Part shown: positions 9,235 to 16,679 of the stretch, in pieces
Layout of the letters: the number at the start of each line of letters is the position of its first letter
Numbering within the stretch: position 1 is the stretch's first letter
Assembly: GCF_004769635.1 (NCBI RefSeq)
Contig: NZ_RQGH01000033.1
Span: 230,302 to 294,301, forward strand
Length of the DNA stretch: 64,000 bases
Direction: 5' to 3'
From: Leptospira jelokensis
GTDB taxonomy: Bacteria; Spirochaetota; Leptospiria; Leptospirales; Leptospiraceae
Made by a program: the position numbers and the translations under genes
Notes under the pieces: model-generated
Told to the model about the DNA's origin: nothing
What the model saw: the letters and a program-made list of their open reading frames with translations, nothing else
Databases searched by the model: none

Positions 9235-9858
9235 TCATTCCCATTCCATCATCCGGACTACATCCTTTAGGCAATCTTCTCGAACGGAAATTTCTGATTT
9301 GGTGATCGGTAATCCTGAATACCATTTCCCATCCGGGAATTTTAAATCCACCCAATAGGTAAAGAGTGTGGTCTCTCCATTATTGTTTTTGATTTCGATA
9401 TTGAGAAGTTTGAGATCAGATAAACCCGTTTCTTTATAAAAGACTTCTCCGTTTTTGGTGCGGATACGGATTTTTTTGGGAAGCATTTCATAGGTGGTTC
9501 CTTTTTTTTCTTCCCGTTTTAATTTGAATTCCCAAGAATCAATTTTGATGGAATCAAGTTCATTCACGTTTAATTTTTTTTTGTATAAAATCCCATCTTT
9601 TGTATGTTCAAAGTGAATCACCTGACTACCGCTAGTTGATTCACCACGGACGGTCCGTCCATCGCACAAGGTCAAATTCAAAACCTTGGGTTCTCCCGAT
9701 TCTTTATCCCCCCTTGCATTCCTTGGTTCCTTGGATTCTTCGCTCGGCATCGTGGGAAGGTTTGGTTCTTTCGGGATTCGTGGTTCTCCGAAGGCGGGCG
9801 AAAAAAAACAGAGGGTCCCGAGCCAAAGAAAGAGTCGCAGGCGGAGTAAGTAGTCCAT
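9235..9858 (-). CDS. secreted protein of unknown function
   Basis: About 207 aa from the ATG at 9858, which has an AAGG eight bases upstream; the upstream ATG at 9876 lacks one. It opens with a signal peptide (LRLRLFLWLGTLCFFSPAFG, cleavage likely after AFG), then a Pro/Lys/Glu-rich linker and a beta-rich domain with LCDGRTVRGE, KIDSWEFKLK and FPDGKWYSGLPIT segments. The family is not recognised. The start lies 16 bp from the divergent antiporter start, so both genes must share or interleave regulatory DNA. Confidence 0.7.
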   Translation of the reverse strand: MDYLLRLRLFLWLGTLCFFSPAFGEPRIPKEPNLPTMPSEESKEPRNARGDKESGEPKVLNLTLCDGRTVRGESTSGSQVIHFEHTKDGILYKKKLNVNELDSIKIDSWEFKLKREEKKGTTYEMLPKKIRIRTKNGEVFYKETGLSDLKLLNIEIKNNNGETTLFTYWVDLKFPDGKWYSGLPITKSEISVREDCLKDVVRMMEWE

Positions 9859-9874
9859 ATTCTGACCTTTATCC

Positions 9875-10909
9875 ATGGATGCATTTTTGACTGCAACTTT
9901 TCAAACCCTTCCCTTACCCGTACTCGTCCTTGTGATCATAGGTTCCATCCTTGTCCTTGGGAAAGCCGCTGATGTTTTAGTAGACGAAGCTGTTTCCTTA
10001 TCCGCAAGATGGGGTGTTCCTAAAATGATCATAGGAGCAACGATTGTCAGTTTAGGAACCACACTTCCCGAAGTTTCGGTTTCCGTTCTCGCCGCATTGG
10101 AAGGGAATCCAGGAATTGCCCTTGGGAATGCAGTGGGATCTATCATTTGTGACACGGGACTCATCCTTGGCATTGCCATCCTCATCTCCCCACCTGACAT
10201 AGACAAACGACTCGTGAACCGCCAAGGTTGGATCCAAGTACTCAGTGGATTTTTACTTGTGTTTGCAGCTCTCCCTTGGTCAAACCTAACTTCTGTTTTC
10301 TCAACCGGTGGACGCATCGACCAAGGAACCGGGATTGTATTTTTAATTTTACTTGGTGTTTATGTGTATTTGAGCATTCGATGGTCACGTTCAAAACCAG
10401 GTGAAGTGGAAGCTGGTCTTGATGACACAACAGAATATGACGAGTCTCCATTTTGGGTCATATTTTTGAAACTTGTTGTGGCAATCACTCTTGTCATTTT
10501 GTCTTCCAAAGTCTTAATCCCTTCTGTCCAAGAAACAGCCATTCGGTTGTCTATCCCTGAATCCATCATCGGTGCGACACTCGTTGCGTTTGGAACAAGT
10601 TTGCCGGAACTTGTGACAGCCATCCAAGCTTCAAGGCGTGGCCACTCGGAACTTGCAGTCGGTAATATCATCGGAGCCGACATTTTAAATGTATTGTTTG
10701 TTTCGGGTGCTGCGGCAGCTGTCACGAGAAATGGACTCGAAGCTCCTGTGAGTTTTTTCAGTTTTTATTTTCCATCGATGCTCATTGTATTAGTTTTATT
10801 CCGATTAGGGATTGTCTTTTCAAAAGACAAGATCAAACGCCCGTTTGGCGTATTTTTACTCATCGTGTATGCAATCGCAACGGTTGCTGGATTTATCTTT
10901 AAAGGATAA
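9875..10909 (+). CDS. calcium/sodium antiporter (CaCA family, YrbG-like)
   Basis: A 344-aa inner-membrane protein with about ten hydrophobic segments and the two inverted alpha-repeats of the cation/Ca2+ exchanger superfamily: GATIVSLGTTLPEVSVSV with GNAVGSIICD in the first half, and GATLVAFGTSLPELVTAI with GNIIGADILN in the second. The acidic residues after TLP and SLP are the expected ion ligands. It exchanges Ca2+ for Na+ (or H+) across the inner membrane. The ATG sits in a CCATGG that also holds a reverse-strand ATG, and no Shine-Dalgarno is seen. The 3' end overlaps dprA by 11 bp, and its terminator lies inside dprA. Confidence 0.9.
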   Translation: MDAFLTATFQTLPLPVLVLVIIGSILVLGKAADVLVDEAVSLSARWGVPKMIIGATIVSLGTTLPEVSVSVLAALEGNPGIALGNAVGSIICDTGLILGIAILISPPDIDKRLVNRQGWIQVLSGFLLVFAALPWSNLTSVFSTGGRIDQGTGIVFLILLGVYVYLSIRWSRSKPGEVEAGLDDTTEYDESPFWVIFLKLVVAITLVILSSKVLIPSVQETAIRLSIPESIIGATLVAFGTSLPELVTAIQASRRGHSELAVGNIIGADILNVLFVSGAAAAVTRNGLEAPVSFFSFYFPSMLIVLVLFRLGIVFSKDKIKRPFGVFLLIVYAIATVAGFIFKG

Positions 10910-11822
10910 ATTGGATATCACTCACCTCCTCTTTTTGCAAAAAATGGGAGGTGTTTTTTTGTTTGTACCACTCTTCATAACCCACTACCTTAGATTCGAA
11001 CGTATCTCCTCCTATTCCAGTTGTTTCCGCATAGAGCCCTTCAGCACCTTGGCGGATTAACATCTTACCACCTTCATTATCAAATTGTTTGGGATGATCA
11101 AAAACAAAGATTTCCCGATTTTGTTCCATGGCACTCATCGCAGTGGAGATAGTTCCCGATTTTTTACCAGATTCCATAATATAAACCTTCTTGGATAACC
11201 CAGAGATCACCCGATTGCGTTTGGGAAAAGTCCAACGGGCAGGTTCCGTGTACAATAAAAATTCAGAGATTAACAATTGTTTGGGATCTGATTTGATTTT
11301 TTTGTAAAGGTCACGATTGCCTGGTGGGTATTCTATACCAAGTGTGGTGCCAAGCACTCCAACAACTGGAATTCCTAACTCCAAAGCACTAAGGAATGCT
11401 TGCCTATCGATCCCAAGTGCCATACCAGAGACAATGGCAACTGCTTCTGATTTGGAAAGTGAGCGAACGAGTGACTTCGTTGCCGTGAGTGAAACAGGTG
11501 ATGCCTTTCTTGTACCCACAATTGCAACAAGGTTCCTCTGTAACACGTTCACATCTCCCAAACAAACTAAAACGAGTGGGGGATCAAAAATTTCCTTAAG
11601 TAACTTGGGATAATTCTTGTCATCATAGGGAAGAAGGAACCATTCAGGATTTTTCTGTTTTTCCCAATCCTCACATTCTTTTAGCCAAACTTGCCAATCT
11701 TCTTCGGGAAAAAATTTAGGTAATCTTTGAAACAAAGAATCATAACTTGGATAATCTCGCCAAATCTTAGTTTTGCGTAAAAAAGAGGATACCTTGGGAT
11801 GACCCAATAGGGAAACTACCAC
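10899..11822 (-). CDS. dprA: DNA-processing protein DprA/Smf
   Basis: A 307-aa Rossmann-like protein that loads RecA onto incoming single-stranded DNA in transformation. Motifs: AIVGTRKASP, SGMALGIDRQAF, GVLGTTLGIEYPPGNRDLY, FPKRNRVISGLSKKVYIME, SGTISTAMSAMEQNREIF and a final GEGGMLI-like GGKMLIRQGA. The C-terminal winged-helix domain of longer DprA proteins is absent or short. The start is GTG at 11822, 11 bp after a lipoprotein gene. The 3' coding end contains the intrinsic terminator of the convergent antiporter gene. Natural competence is not proved by this gene, which is near-universal. Confidence 0.9.
   Translation of the reverse strand: MVVSLLGHPKVSSFLRKTKIWRDYPSYDSLFQRLPKFFPEEDWQVWLKECEDWEKQKNPEWFLLPYDDKNYPKLLKEIFDPPLVLVCLGDVNVLQRNLVAIVGTRKASPVSLTATKSLVRSLSKSEAVAIVSGMALGIDRQAFLSALELGIPVVGVLGTTLGIEYPPGNRDLYKKIKSDPKQLLISEFLLYTEPARWTFPKRNRVISGLSKKVYIMESGKKSGTISTAMSAMEQNREIFVFDHPKQFDNEGGKMLIRQGAEGLYAETTGIGGDTFESKVVGYEEWYKQKNTSHFLQKEEVSDIQFIL
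10923..10960 (+). terminator. Intrinsic terminator of the antiporter gene, inside dprA
   Basis: CACCTCC (10923-10929) pairs with GGAGGTG (10947-10953), followed by seven T (10954-10960). A nested TTTTTGCAAAAA extends the stem. It starts 14 bp after the antiporter stop codon and lies within the last codons of convergent dprA. Confidence 0.85.
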
Positions 11823-11833
11823 ATGGGATTAGG

Positions 11834-12751
11834 TCAGTTAGATTTGTTTTGGGCCCCAAGAAGACTTAAATTTTTTAAAACATTTTTATAAGACGAGTTT
11901 TCTTCCAATGGTTCGCGGATGTTTCCATTTTCTTTCATTTGTTCTAAGATCGATTTGATTCTAGTATATTCTTCGTAAGCAAGTGAGGATTTCCCTATTT
12001 GGTAAAGGAAATTCGCCTTTGCAAAACGAGTAGGTACATTATACGGTTCTTTTCTCAAAATTTGATCTAACAAAGAAAATGCGGTTTCAACTTCATCATA
12101 ACCACTCGAAAGTTTTCCATTCCACGCTTCGTCTTTTAATGAAGAATCAAAATATACCAATGCCAATTGGAATGGGAAACGAGAATCGTCCTTATCGAGT
12201 TTTGCCAATTGTTTAAAAAGAGAAATCGCACGACTCCTTCTTGTTTGCTCCCAACCCATATCTTTGGAAGCATTTGCATACGCTACAGCAGTCTCATATA
12301 ACAACTGCTTATCTAATTTACCGGATTGGATGGCTTTTTCAAAAAATGGTAATGCGGATTCATACGAATGGATTTCAAATCCACCTTGTTTTGCATTGGG
12401 AATGGATTCCGTGACCGCTTCTTCATAATAACGAACACCCAAATCGGCAGAACCCGCCCTCATATAAGCACGTGCGATTTTCCAAGAGAGGGCCGCCGAT
12501 TGGTTGGATTTTTGCACCAACTTACGGATTCGTTTTTCCATCTCTTCCATTTCGGCTTCTTCCAAAGCCAATTTTTCTTTCCAATTGACGATGTCTTTTT
12601 CAGAGGTTAACTCACCGCCAATTCGTTTGCGGTATCTGGATTCGGTAAGTGATTTCAGGTATTCGCAACCACAGAAAAAAAAGAGCAAACAGAAAGGTAA
12701 CACCCACTTTCGTAAGAAAACCAAGGAAAACTCGCTGTTTTTTGTGCCCAT
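11834..12751 (-). CDS. TPR-like lipoprotein
   Basis: A 305-aa protein with a lipoprotein signal (LRKWVLPFCLLFFFCGCEYL; lipidated Cys about residue 27 or 29). An acidic coiled-coil (EAEMEEMEKRIRKLVQ) follows, then helical repeats of TPR type: SWKIARAYMRAGSADLGVRYY, LPFFEKAIQSG, YETAVAYANASK, FQLALVYFDSS and AKANFLYQIGKSSLAYEEY. Probably a periplasm-facing scaffold tethered to a membrane. It is upstream of dprA on the same strand with 11 bp between them, which suggests one transcript. The role is unknown. Confidence 0.75.
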   Translation of the reverse strand: MGTKNSEFSLVFLRKWVLPFCLLFFFCGCEYLKSLTESRYRKRIGGELTSEKDIVNWKEKLALEEAEMEEMEKRIRKLVQKSNQSAALSWKIARAYMRAGSADLGVRYYEEAVTESIPNAKQGGFEIHSYESALPFFEKAIQSGKLDKQLLYETAVAYANASKDMGWEQTRRSRAISLFKQLAKLDKDDSRFPFQLALVYFDSSLKDEAWNGKLSSGYDEVETAFSLLDQILRKEPYNVPTRFAKANFLYQIGKSSLAYEEYTRIKSILEQMKENGNIREPLEENSSYKNVLKNLSLLGAQNKSN

Positions 12752-12801
12752 CGGTTCGATTTTAGTTTCTTTCTTTTGGATGAAAAGAAAAAAATGTGAT
12801 T

Positions 12802-13230
12802 ATGTCTCTTAGTTTTCGTAACCTAGGTGAAGGGGATTTGAACCAAATCTTAGATTGGGAAGAATCCTGTTTTCCTGGGGAAACATGGACAGAGAAAATG
12901 ATCCAAACCCATTTGGAATTCCATGTGGCTTTTGGAATTGGAAACCCAGAGATCCAATGTTATGCGTTAGTATGTGAAACTCCTTGGGAAATTGAAATTT
13001 TTAGGATTGCTACTCTTCCGAATTTCAGGAAACAAGGAATCGCAAAACAAATGTTAGAAAATCTTTTTCAAAAATTTCCCAAAAAGGAATTTTTTTTAGA
13101 AGTGAAGGAATCCAATGAACCAGCAATCAAACTGTATTTGTCTGTTGGTTTTTTGGAACTGGAGAGACGTAAAAAATATTATCCGGACGGATCAACTGCC
13201 GTTCTAATGAAGAGGAATCCCATCGAATGA
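12802..13230 (+). CDS. rimI: GNAT acetyltransferase, RimI-like
   Basis: A 142-aa GNAT domain. Seen: RNLGEGDLNQILDWEESCFPGETWTE, the typical RimI N-terminus; the acetyl-CoA loop RIATLPNFRKQGIAKQML; and EVKESNEPAIKLYLSVGF followed by RKKYYP. RimI enzymes acetylate the N-terminal alanine of ribosomal protein S18, though many homologues have other targets. GTG at 12796 is an in-frame alternative start. The stop overlaps the next gene by four bases (ATGA), so it heads the rimI/SDR/DUF445 operon. Confidence 0.8.
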   Translation: MSLSFRNLGEGDLNQILDWEESCFPGETWTEKMIQTHLEFHVAFGIGNPEIQCYALVCETPWEIEIFRIATLPNFRKQGIAKQMLENLFQKFPKKEFFLEVKESNEPAIKLYLSVGFLELERRKKYYPDGSTAVLMKRNPIE

Positions 13231-14000
13231 AAAATGCATATGTAACTGGCGCATCACAAGGAATTGGCAAGGAATTTGTTAGAGCACTCGGCAAAGAGTA
13301 CAATGTATTTTTAATTTCTAGAACAGAATCCGACTTAAAAAAAGTGATTTTAGATTTAGAACCATCATCGAGAGGAATGCTTAAATATTTTGCTCTTGAT
13401 CTCACAAAAAAAAAGGATGTTGAGGAACTTGCGAGTATCATAGAAAAAGATAAGGATGCAGAGGTATTGGTAAACAATGCAGGATTTGGAACTGTTGGAG
13501 AATTTGCGGCCCTTCCCCTCGAAAAAGAATTAGATGAAGTTAATTTAAATGTAAAAACTTTGGTCCACCTCAGCCACACTGCCCTCAATCGATTCAAAAA
13601 AAATAAAAAAGGATTTTTGATCAATGTAGCATCTATTGCTGGTTATTTGCCAGCTCCTGGCAGTGCGATTTATGCCGCAACAAAGGCCTTCGTAAAATCC
13701 TTCACGGAATCCATTCACGAAGAAGCAAAAAACTATGGCATCCATGTCCAAGCTTTATGCCCTGGTCTTACTCATTCAGACTTCCATCAGCGTGCCGGCA
13801 TCAACAAGTCAAAATACCCATCGTTTATGTGGCAGAATGCAGACGAAGTCGTAGAAGAGTCGTTAAATGCACTTAAATACAATGAGGCAGTTTGTATTAC
13901 AGGTAGTTTTAACCAAGGTGCCATCACTGTATCAGAACTCATCCCTCGTGGTTTTTTGCGGAAACTCAGTGGAAGATATTTAAAACTAGAAGAGGAATAA
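13227..14000 (+). CDS. short-chain dehydrogenase/reductase
   Basis: A 257-aa classical SDR. The nucleotide loop is TGASQGIGKEF (residues 7-17), the NNAG motif is present (VLVNNAGFG), and the catalytic Ser and Y-x-x-x-K are in NVASIAGYLPAPGSAIYAATKAFVKSFTE. It resembles the SDR branch of YqjQ/DltE-like oxidoreductases. It would reduce a carbonyl or oxidise an alcohol with NAD(P)H in the cytoplasm; the substrate is unknown. It is translationally coupled to rimI and followed after one base by the DUF445 gene. Confidence 0.88.
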   Translation: MKNAYVTGASQGIGKEFVRALGKEYNVFLISRTESDLKKVILDLEPSSRGMLKYFALDLTKKKDVEELASIIEKDKDAEVLVNNAGFGTVGEFAALPLEKELDEVNLNVKTLVHLSHTALNRFKKNKKGFLINVASIAGYLPAPGSAIYAATKAFVKSFTESIHEEAKNYGIHVQALCPGLTHSDFHQRAGINKSKYPSFMWQNADEVVEESLNALKYNEAVCITGSFNQGAITVSELIPRGFLRKLSGRYLKLEEE

Positions 14001-14001
14001 A

Positions 14002-15339
14002 ATGGATGTTGCAAAACTAGATACTTGGTATCGTAGACTCCTTGTTTTATCTTCTATTGTTTGTGGTGGATTTCAAGTATACTACGAAGGGAATCTATGG
14101 ATCAATGCAACCTTTGTTGTGCTCATGGCGGGAATGGTGGGTTATTATACCAACTTCCTTGCGATTAAAATGTTATTCCAACCGAAACATGGAAAGGTGC
14201 TCGGATGGTCAGGCCTTGTTCCCAAAAACAAATCTAAAATCGCCAAATCCTTAGGGGAAAGTATCCAAAGCAATTTATTACACCCAGACATCATCCTTGC
14301 CTATATTTATGAAAGGAATTTGGTGGAGACAGGCATCCAAAAGATAGTCAAAGAGATCGATGAAGCCATCCACAACGAAGAAATTCGTACATTGCTTGTC
14401 ACAAAAATTATATCCATGTTAAAGGAAAGAGGGCCAGAAATTTTAGAGGTTATCTTTGATTTTTCAGAAGAGACCATGAAAAAAATGGCAGAACGTCCCG
14501 AAGAAGTGCAGAAACTTTGGGAGTATACAAGAAACCGTCTAACATACTATCTAACGGAAGAAACCAATCGTGAAGAACTTGGGCAACAACTCCGCGTCAT
14601 TTTACTCGAAGAAATGCCAAAACTTGCAAACCTTCTGAACGAAGGATTGGAAGAGTATTTAAAAACAAGGAGTACACTGGGTAAAATTGGGATCGGTGTC
14701 AAAAAAATATTTTCATTCAACGAAGATGCCATCCGCGAACTATTAGAACGATTTGTGAAAGATCCAGAAACATCCGATCAATTTATGAAAATGATGGATG
14801 ATATGATGGCAGGTTTACAAGAAAGACTCAACTCCAAAGAAACACAAGAGTTCATCACTGGAAAAATTTCCAATTGGTTGGAAGCAAGTGGTGATTACGC
14901 CAGGCAAAATCTATTGCCATCAGGAATTGAACGCCTGCAAGCTTACCTGGATGATCCAAACAACTGGGAAGAGATCGAAAAAAATTTTTTTCGCGCTGTT
15001 GATTGGGTAAAAAAACGCCTACTGGAATTTATGAATAGCGAGGAAGGAAAGACCTATCTCAAAACCAATATTGAAAAGTTTGTTCATAATATCAATGTGA
15101 CAGCACTAGTCGAAGAAAGGGTGATGGCTCTTGATACCGATGACTTAGAAAAAATGATTTTAGATAATACCGGTGGTAATCTCGTCGTAATACAATTTTT
15201 AGGTGGAATCCTTGGGATGATTGCGGGTCTCATCCAGGTTCATATCTATTTTGCAGTTCCTGTTGGCGCATTGGTTTTGGTTACATACATTGCACATTAC
15301 CGTAACCAAAAGAAATTTAATACTCAAATGGAGTCCTAA
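14002..15339 (+). CDS. DUF445 family membrane protein
   Basis: A 445-aa protein with the DUF445 hallmark near its N-terminus: two hydrophobic helices and MVGYYTNFLAIKMLFQPKH. A long helical, Lys/Glu-rich middle region follows, and a C-terminal hydrophobic pair (FLGGILGMIAGLIQ and FAVPVGALVLVTYIAH). The middle probably forms an extended helical domain in the periplasm or cytoplasm, anchored at both ends. Function of the family is not known. Third gene of the rimI operon. Confidence 0.85.
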   Translation: MDVAKLDTWYRRLLVLSSIVCGGFQVYYEGNLWINATFVVLMAGMVGYYTNFLAIKMLFQPKHGKVLGWSGLVPKNKSKIAKSLGESIQSNLLHPDIILAYIYERNLVETGIQKIVKEIDEAIHNEEIRTLLVTKIISMLKERGPEILEVIFDFSEETMKKMAERPEEVQKLWEYTRNRLTYYLTEETNREELGQQLRVILLEEMPKLANLLNEGLEEYLKTRSTLGKIGIGVKKIFSFNEDAIRELLERFVKDPETSDQFMKMMDDMMAGLQERLNSKETQEFITGKISNWLEASGDYARQNLLPSGIERLQAYLDDPNNWEEIEKNFFRAVDWVKKRLLEFMNSEEGKTYLKTNIEKFVHNINVTALVEERVMALDTDDLEKMILDNTGGNLVVIQFLGGILGMIAGLIQVHIYFAVPVGALVLVTYIAHYRNQKKFNTQMES

Positions 15340-15350
15340 AAACAATCATT

Positions 15351-15845
15351 ATGAAATCCCTTCAAAAATCAATCATCCTGTTTTGTATTCTTATTACATT
15401 TGGAATCCATTTCCAATGTTCCTCCAAAACCAAGTTCCAAAAATTAGAGACCAAACAATTGGATTCGGGGCTTGTGTATGTGATACGACCTGAACACACT
15501 GCACTTGCCCTCTGGGATTACGAATGTATGATCTCCAAGTATCCAGATAAATTTTCCACCTCTGTCAATCCAACACCTATGTACAAAATGGATTTGGCGA
15601 ATGGATCATTGGCTTATGTGAGACTTGCACAAGGAACGTATCGATTGGATGTGACTGGAAAACCTGACGCAACAAAGGTGTTTCAGATCAAATCAGGGGA
15701 AGAAAAATTTTTTGAACTCAAAATCTTCAGCGAAACAAAAATGTCTAAAAGTGAAATGATGTTTCGAGAAGTGAATAAAGAAGAAACACTTTCCGAAATC
15801 CTATCGGTTCCATTTTTTATCGAAGTAAAACCTGAATCAATATAA
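15351..15845 (+). CDS. small lipoprotein of unknown function
   Basis: A 164-aa protein with a lipoprotein signal (IILFCILITFGIHFQCSSK, Cys about residue 23). The remainder is beta-rich, with RLAQGTYRLDVTGKPDATKVFQIKSGE, a pattern like a small beta-sandwich carrying a GTY..D element. The family is not recognised. It follows DUF445 by 11 bp and ends the operon, overlapping the end of the convergent hydrolase gene by 9 bp. Confidence 0.7.
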   Translation: MKSLQKSIILFCILITFGIHFQCSSKTKFQKLETKQLDSGLVYVIRPEHTALALWDYECMISKYPDKFSTSVNPTPMYKMDLANGSLAYVRLAQGTYRLDVTGKPDATKVFQIKSGEEKFFELKIFSETKMSKSEMMFREVNKEETLSEILSVPFFIEVKPESI

Positions 15846-16679
15846 ATGCCGGTTGAGTAACAAAAGGAAGTCTTTGGCAAATTTAGACTGACCTAAATTC
15901 ATCCAATCCACATGGCCACCCCCTCTGATTTCCCAAAATACCTTTGGTTCACCAGCCAAACCGAAGATCTCTTTTCCATTATCAAAAAAGACAACGGTAT
16001 CTTCCGTTCCGTGGATCACAAGCATCGGGATTGGCGCCAAACTGGCAATGGAATCTTTGGGGCTTGTTCCATCATGGAAAATCCAAGAGAATAAATTTCC
16101 CATAGGAGGAAAGATCACATGGTTCATCGTTTCTTTGACTACCTTACGATACGAAGCAAAGGATCCATCAATACATAATAGTACAACATGGTTTTTCCCT
16201 TCCCATTCAGCCAATGAACGCATTGCAATCGCTCCACCCAAACTTTGGCCATACACAATGAGTTTCACACCTTTTTCTTTTGCTTCTTTTAAGGCAAAGT
16301 CCAAAACCAGTTTGCTATCATCGATATTGTCATAAGGATCGGGTTCTCCTTCCGATTCACCATAACCTCGATAATCAAATGTGATGAGTTCATAACCGTG
16401 ATTCACAAGCCAAGCAAGTGATAAAAAATGAGAACTCATGTTTTGACCATTCCCATGGAACTGCAAAATGACTGCTTTGGGAGTATCCACTTTTTGATTT
16501 TTAATTTTCCAAACATTGAGTCCCAGATTGTCTTTTGTTTGGATGAATTCGGATGAATAAGTAAAACCCATTTGTTTGGGAGTAAAATACGTTTGTTTCG
16601 TTGGATGGTAGTACAACGAGGAACAACCAAAAAGTAAAAAACTAAAACAAATAATGATAAGACAATAAAGTTTCTTCAT
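15837..16679 (-). CDS. alpha/beta hydrolase lipoprotein
   Basis: A 280-aa serine hydrolase of the Bem46/ABHD13-like type with a lipoprotein signal (IIICFSFLLFGCSSLYYHP). The oxyanion region is LQFHGNGQNMSSH and the following strand is TFDYRGYGESEG. The nucleophile elbow is YGQSLGGAIA, Asp lies in VIHGTEDTVV and His in IRGGGHVDWM, so the catalytic triad is complete. Probably an envelope esterase or thioesterase. ATG at 16679 is chosen over 16694 because a GGAG lies ten bases upstream of it. The start lies inside the 3' end of the upstream Lnb-like gene (38-bp overlap), so the two are coupled. Confidence 0.8.
   Translation of the reverse strand: MKKLYCLIIICFSFLLFGCSSLYYHPTKQTYFTPKQMGFTYSSEFIQTKDNLGLNVWKIKNQKVDTPKAVILQFHGNGQNMSSHFLSLAWLVNHGYELITFDYRGYGESEGEPDPYDNIDDSKLVLDFALKEAKEKGVKLIVYGQSLGGAIAMRSLAEWEGKNHVVLLCIDGSFASYRKVVKETMNHVIFPPMGNLFSWIFHDGTSPKDSIASLAPIPMLVIHGTEDTVVFFDNGKEIFGLAGEPKVFWEIRGGGHVDWMNLGQSKFAKDFLLLLNRHLY

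Noticed and set aside
9026..9358. Rightward 110-codon frame (and a reverse 82-codon frame) over the gap after the decarboxylase
   Set aside because: Composition is repeat-like, the frame runs through two hairpins and overlaps the secreted-protein gene, and neither has a start signal or family motif.
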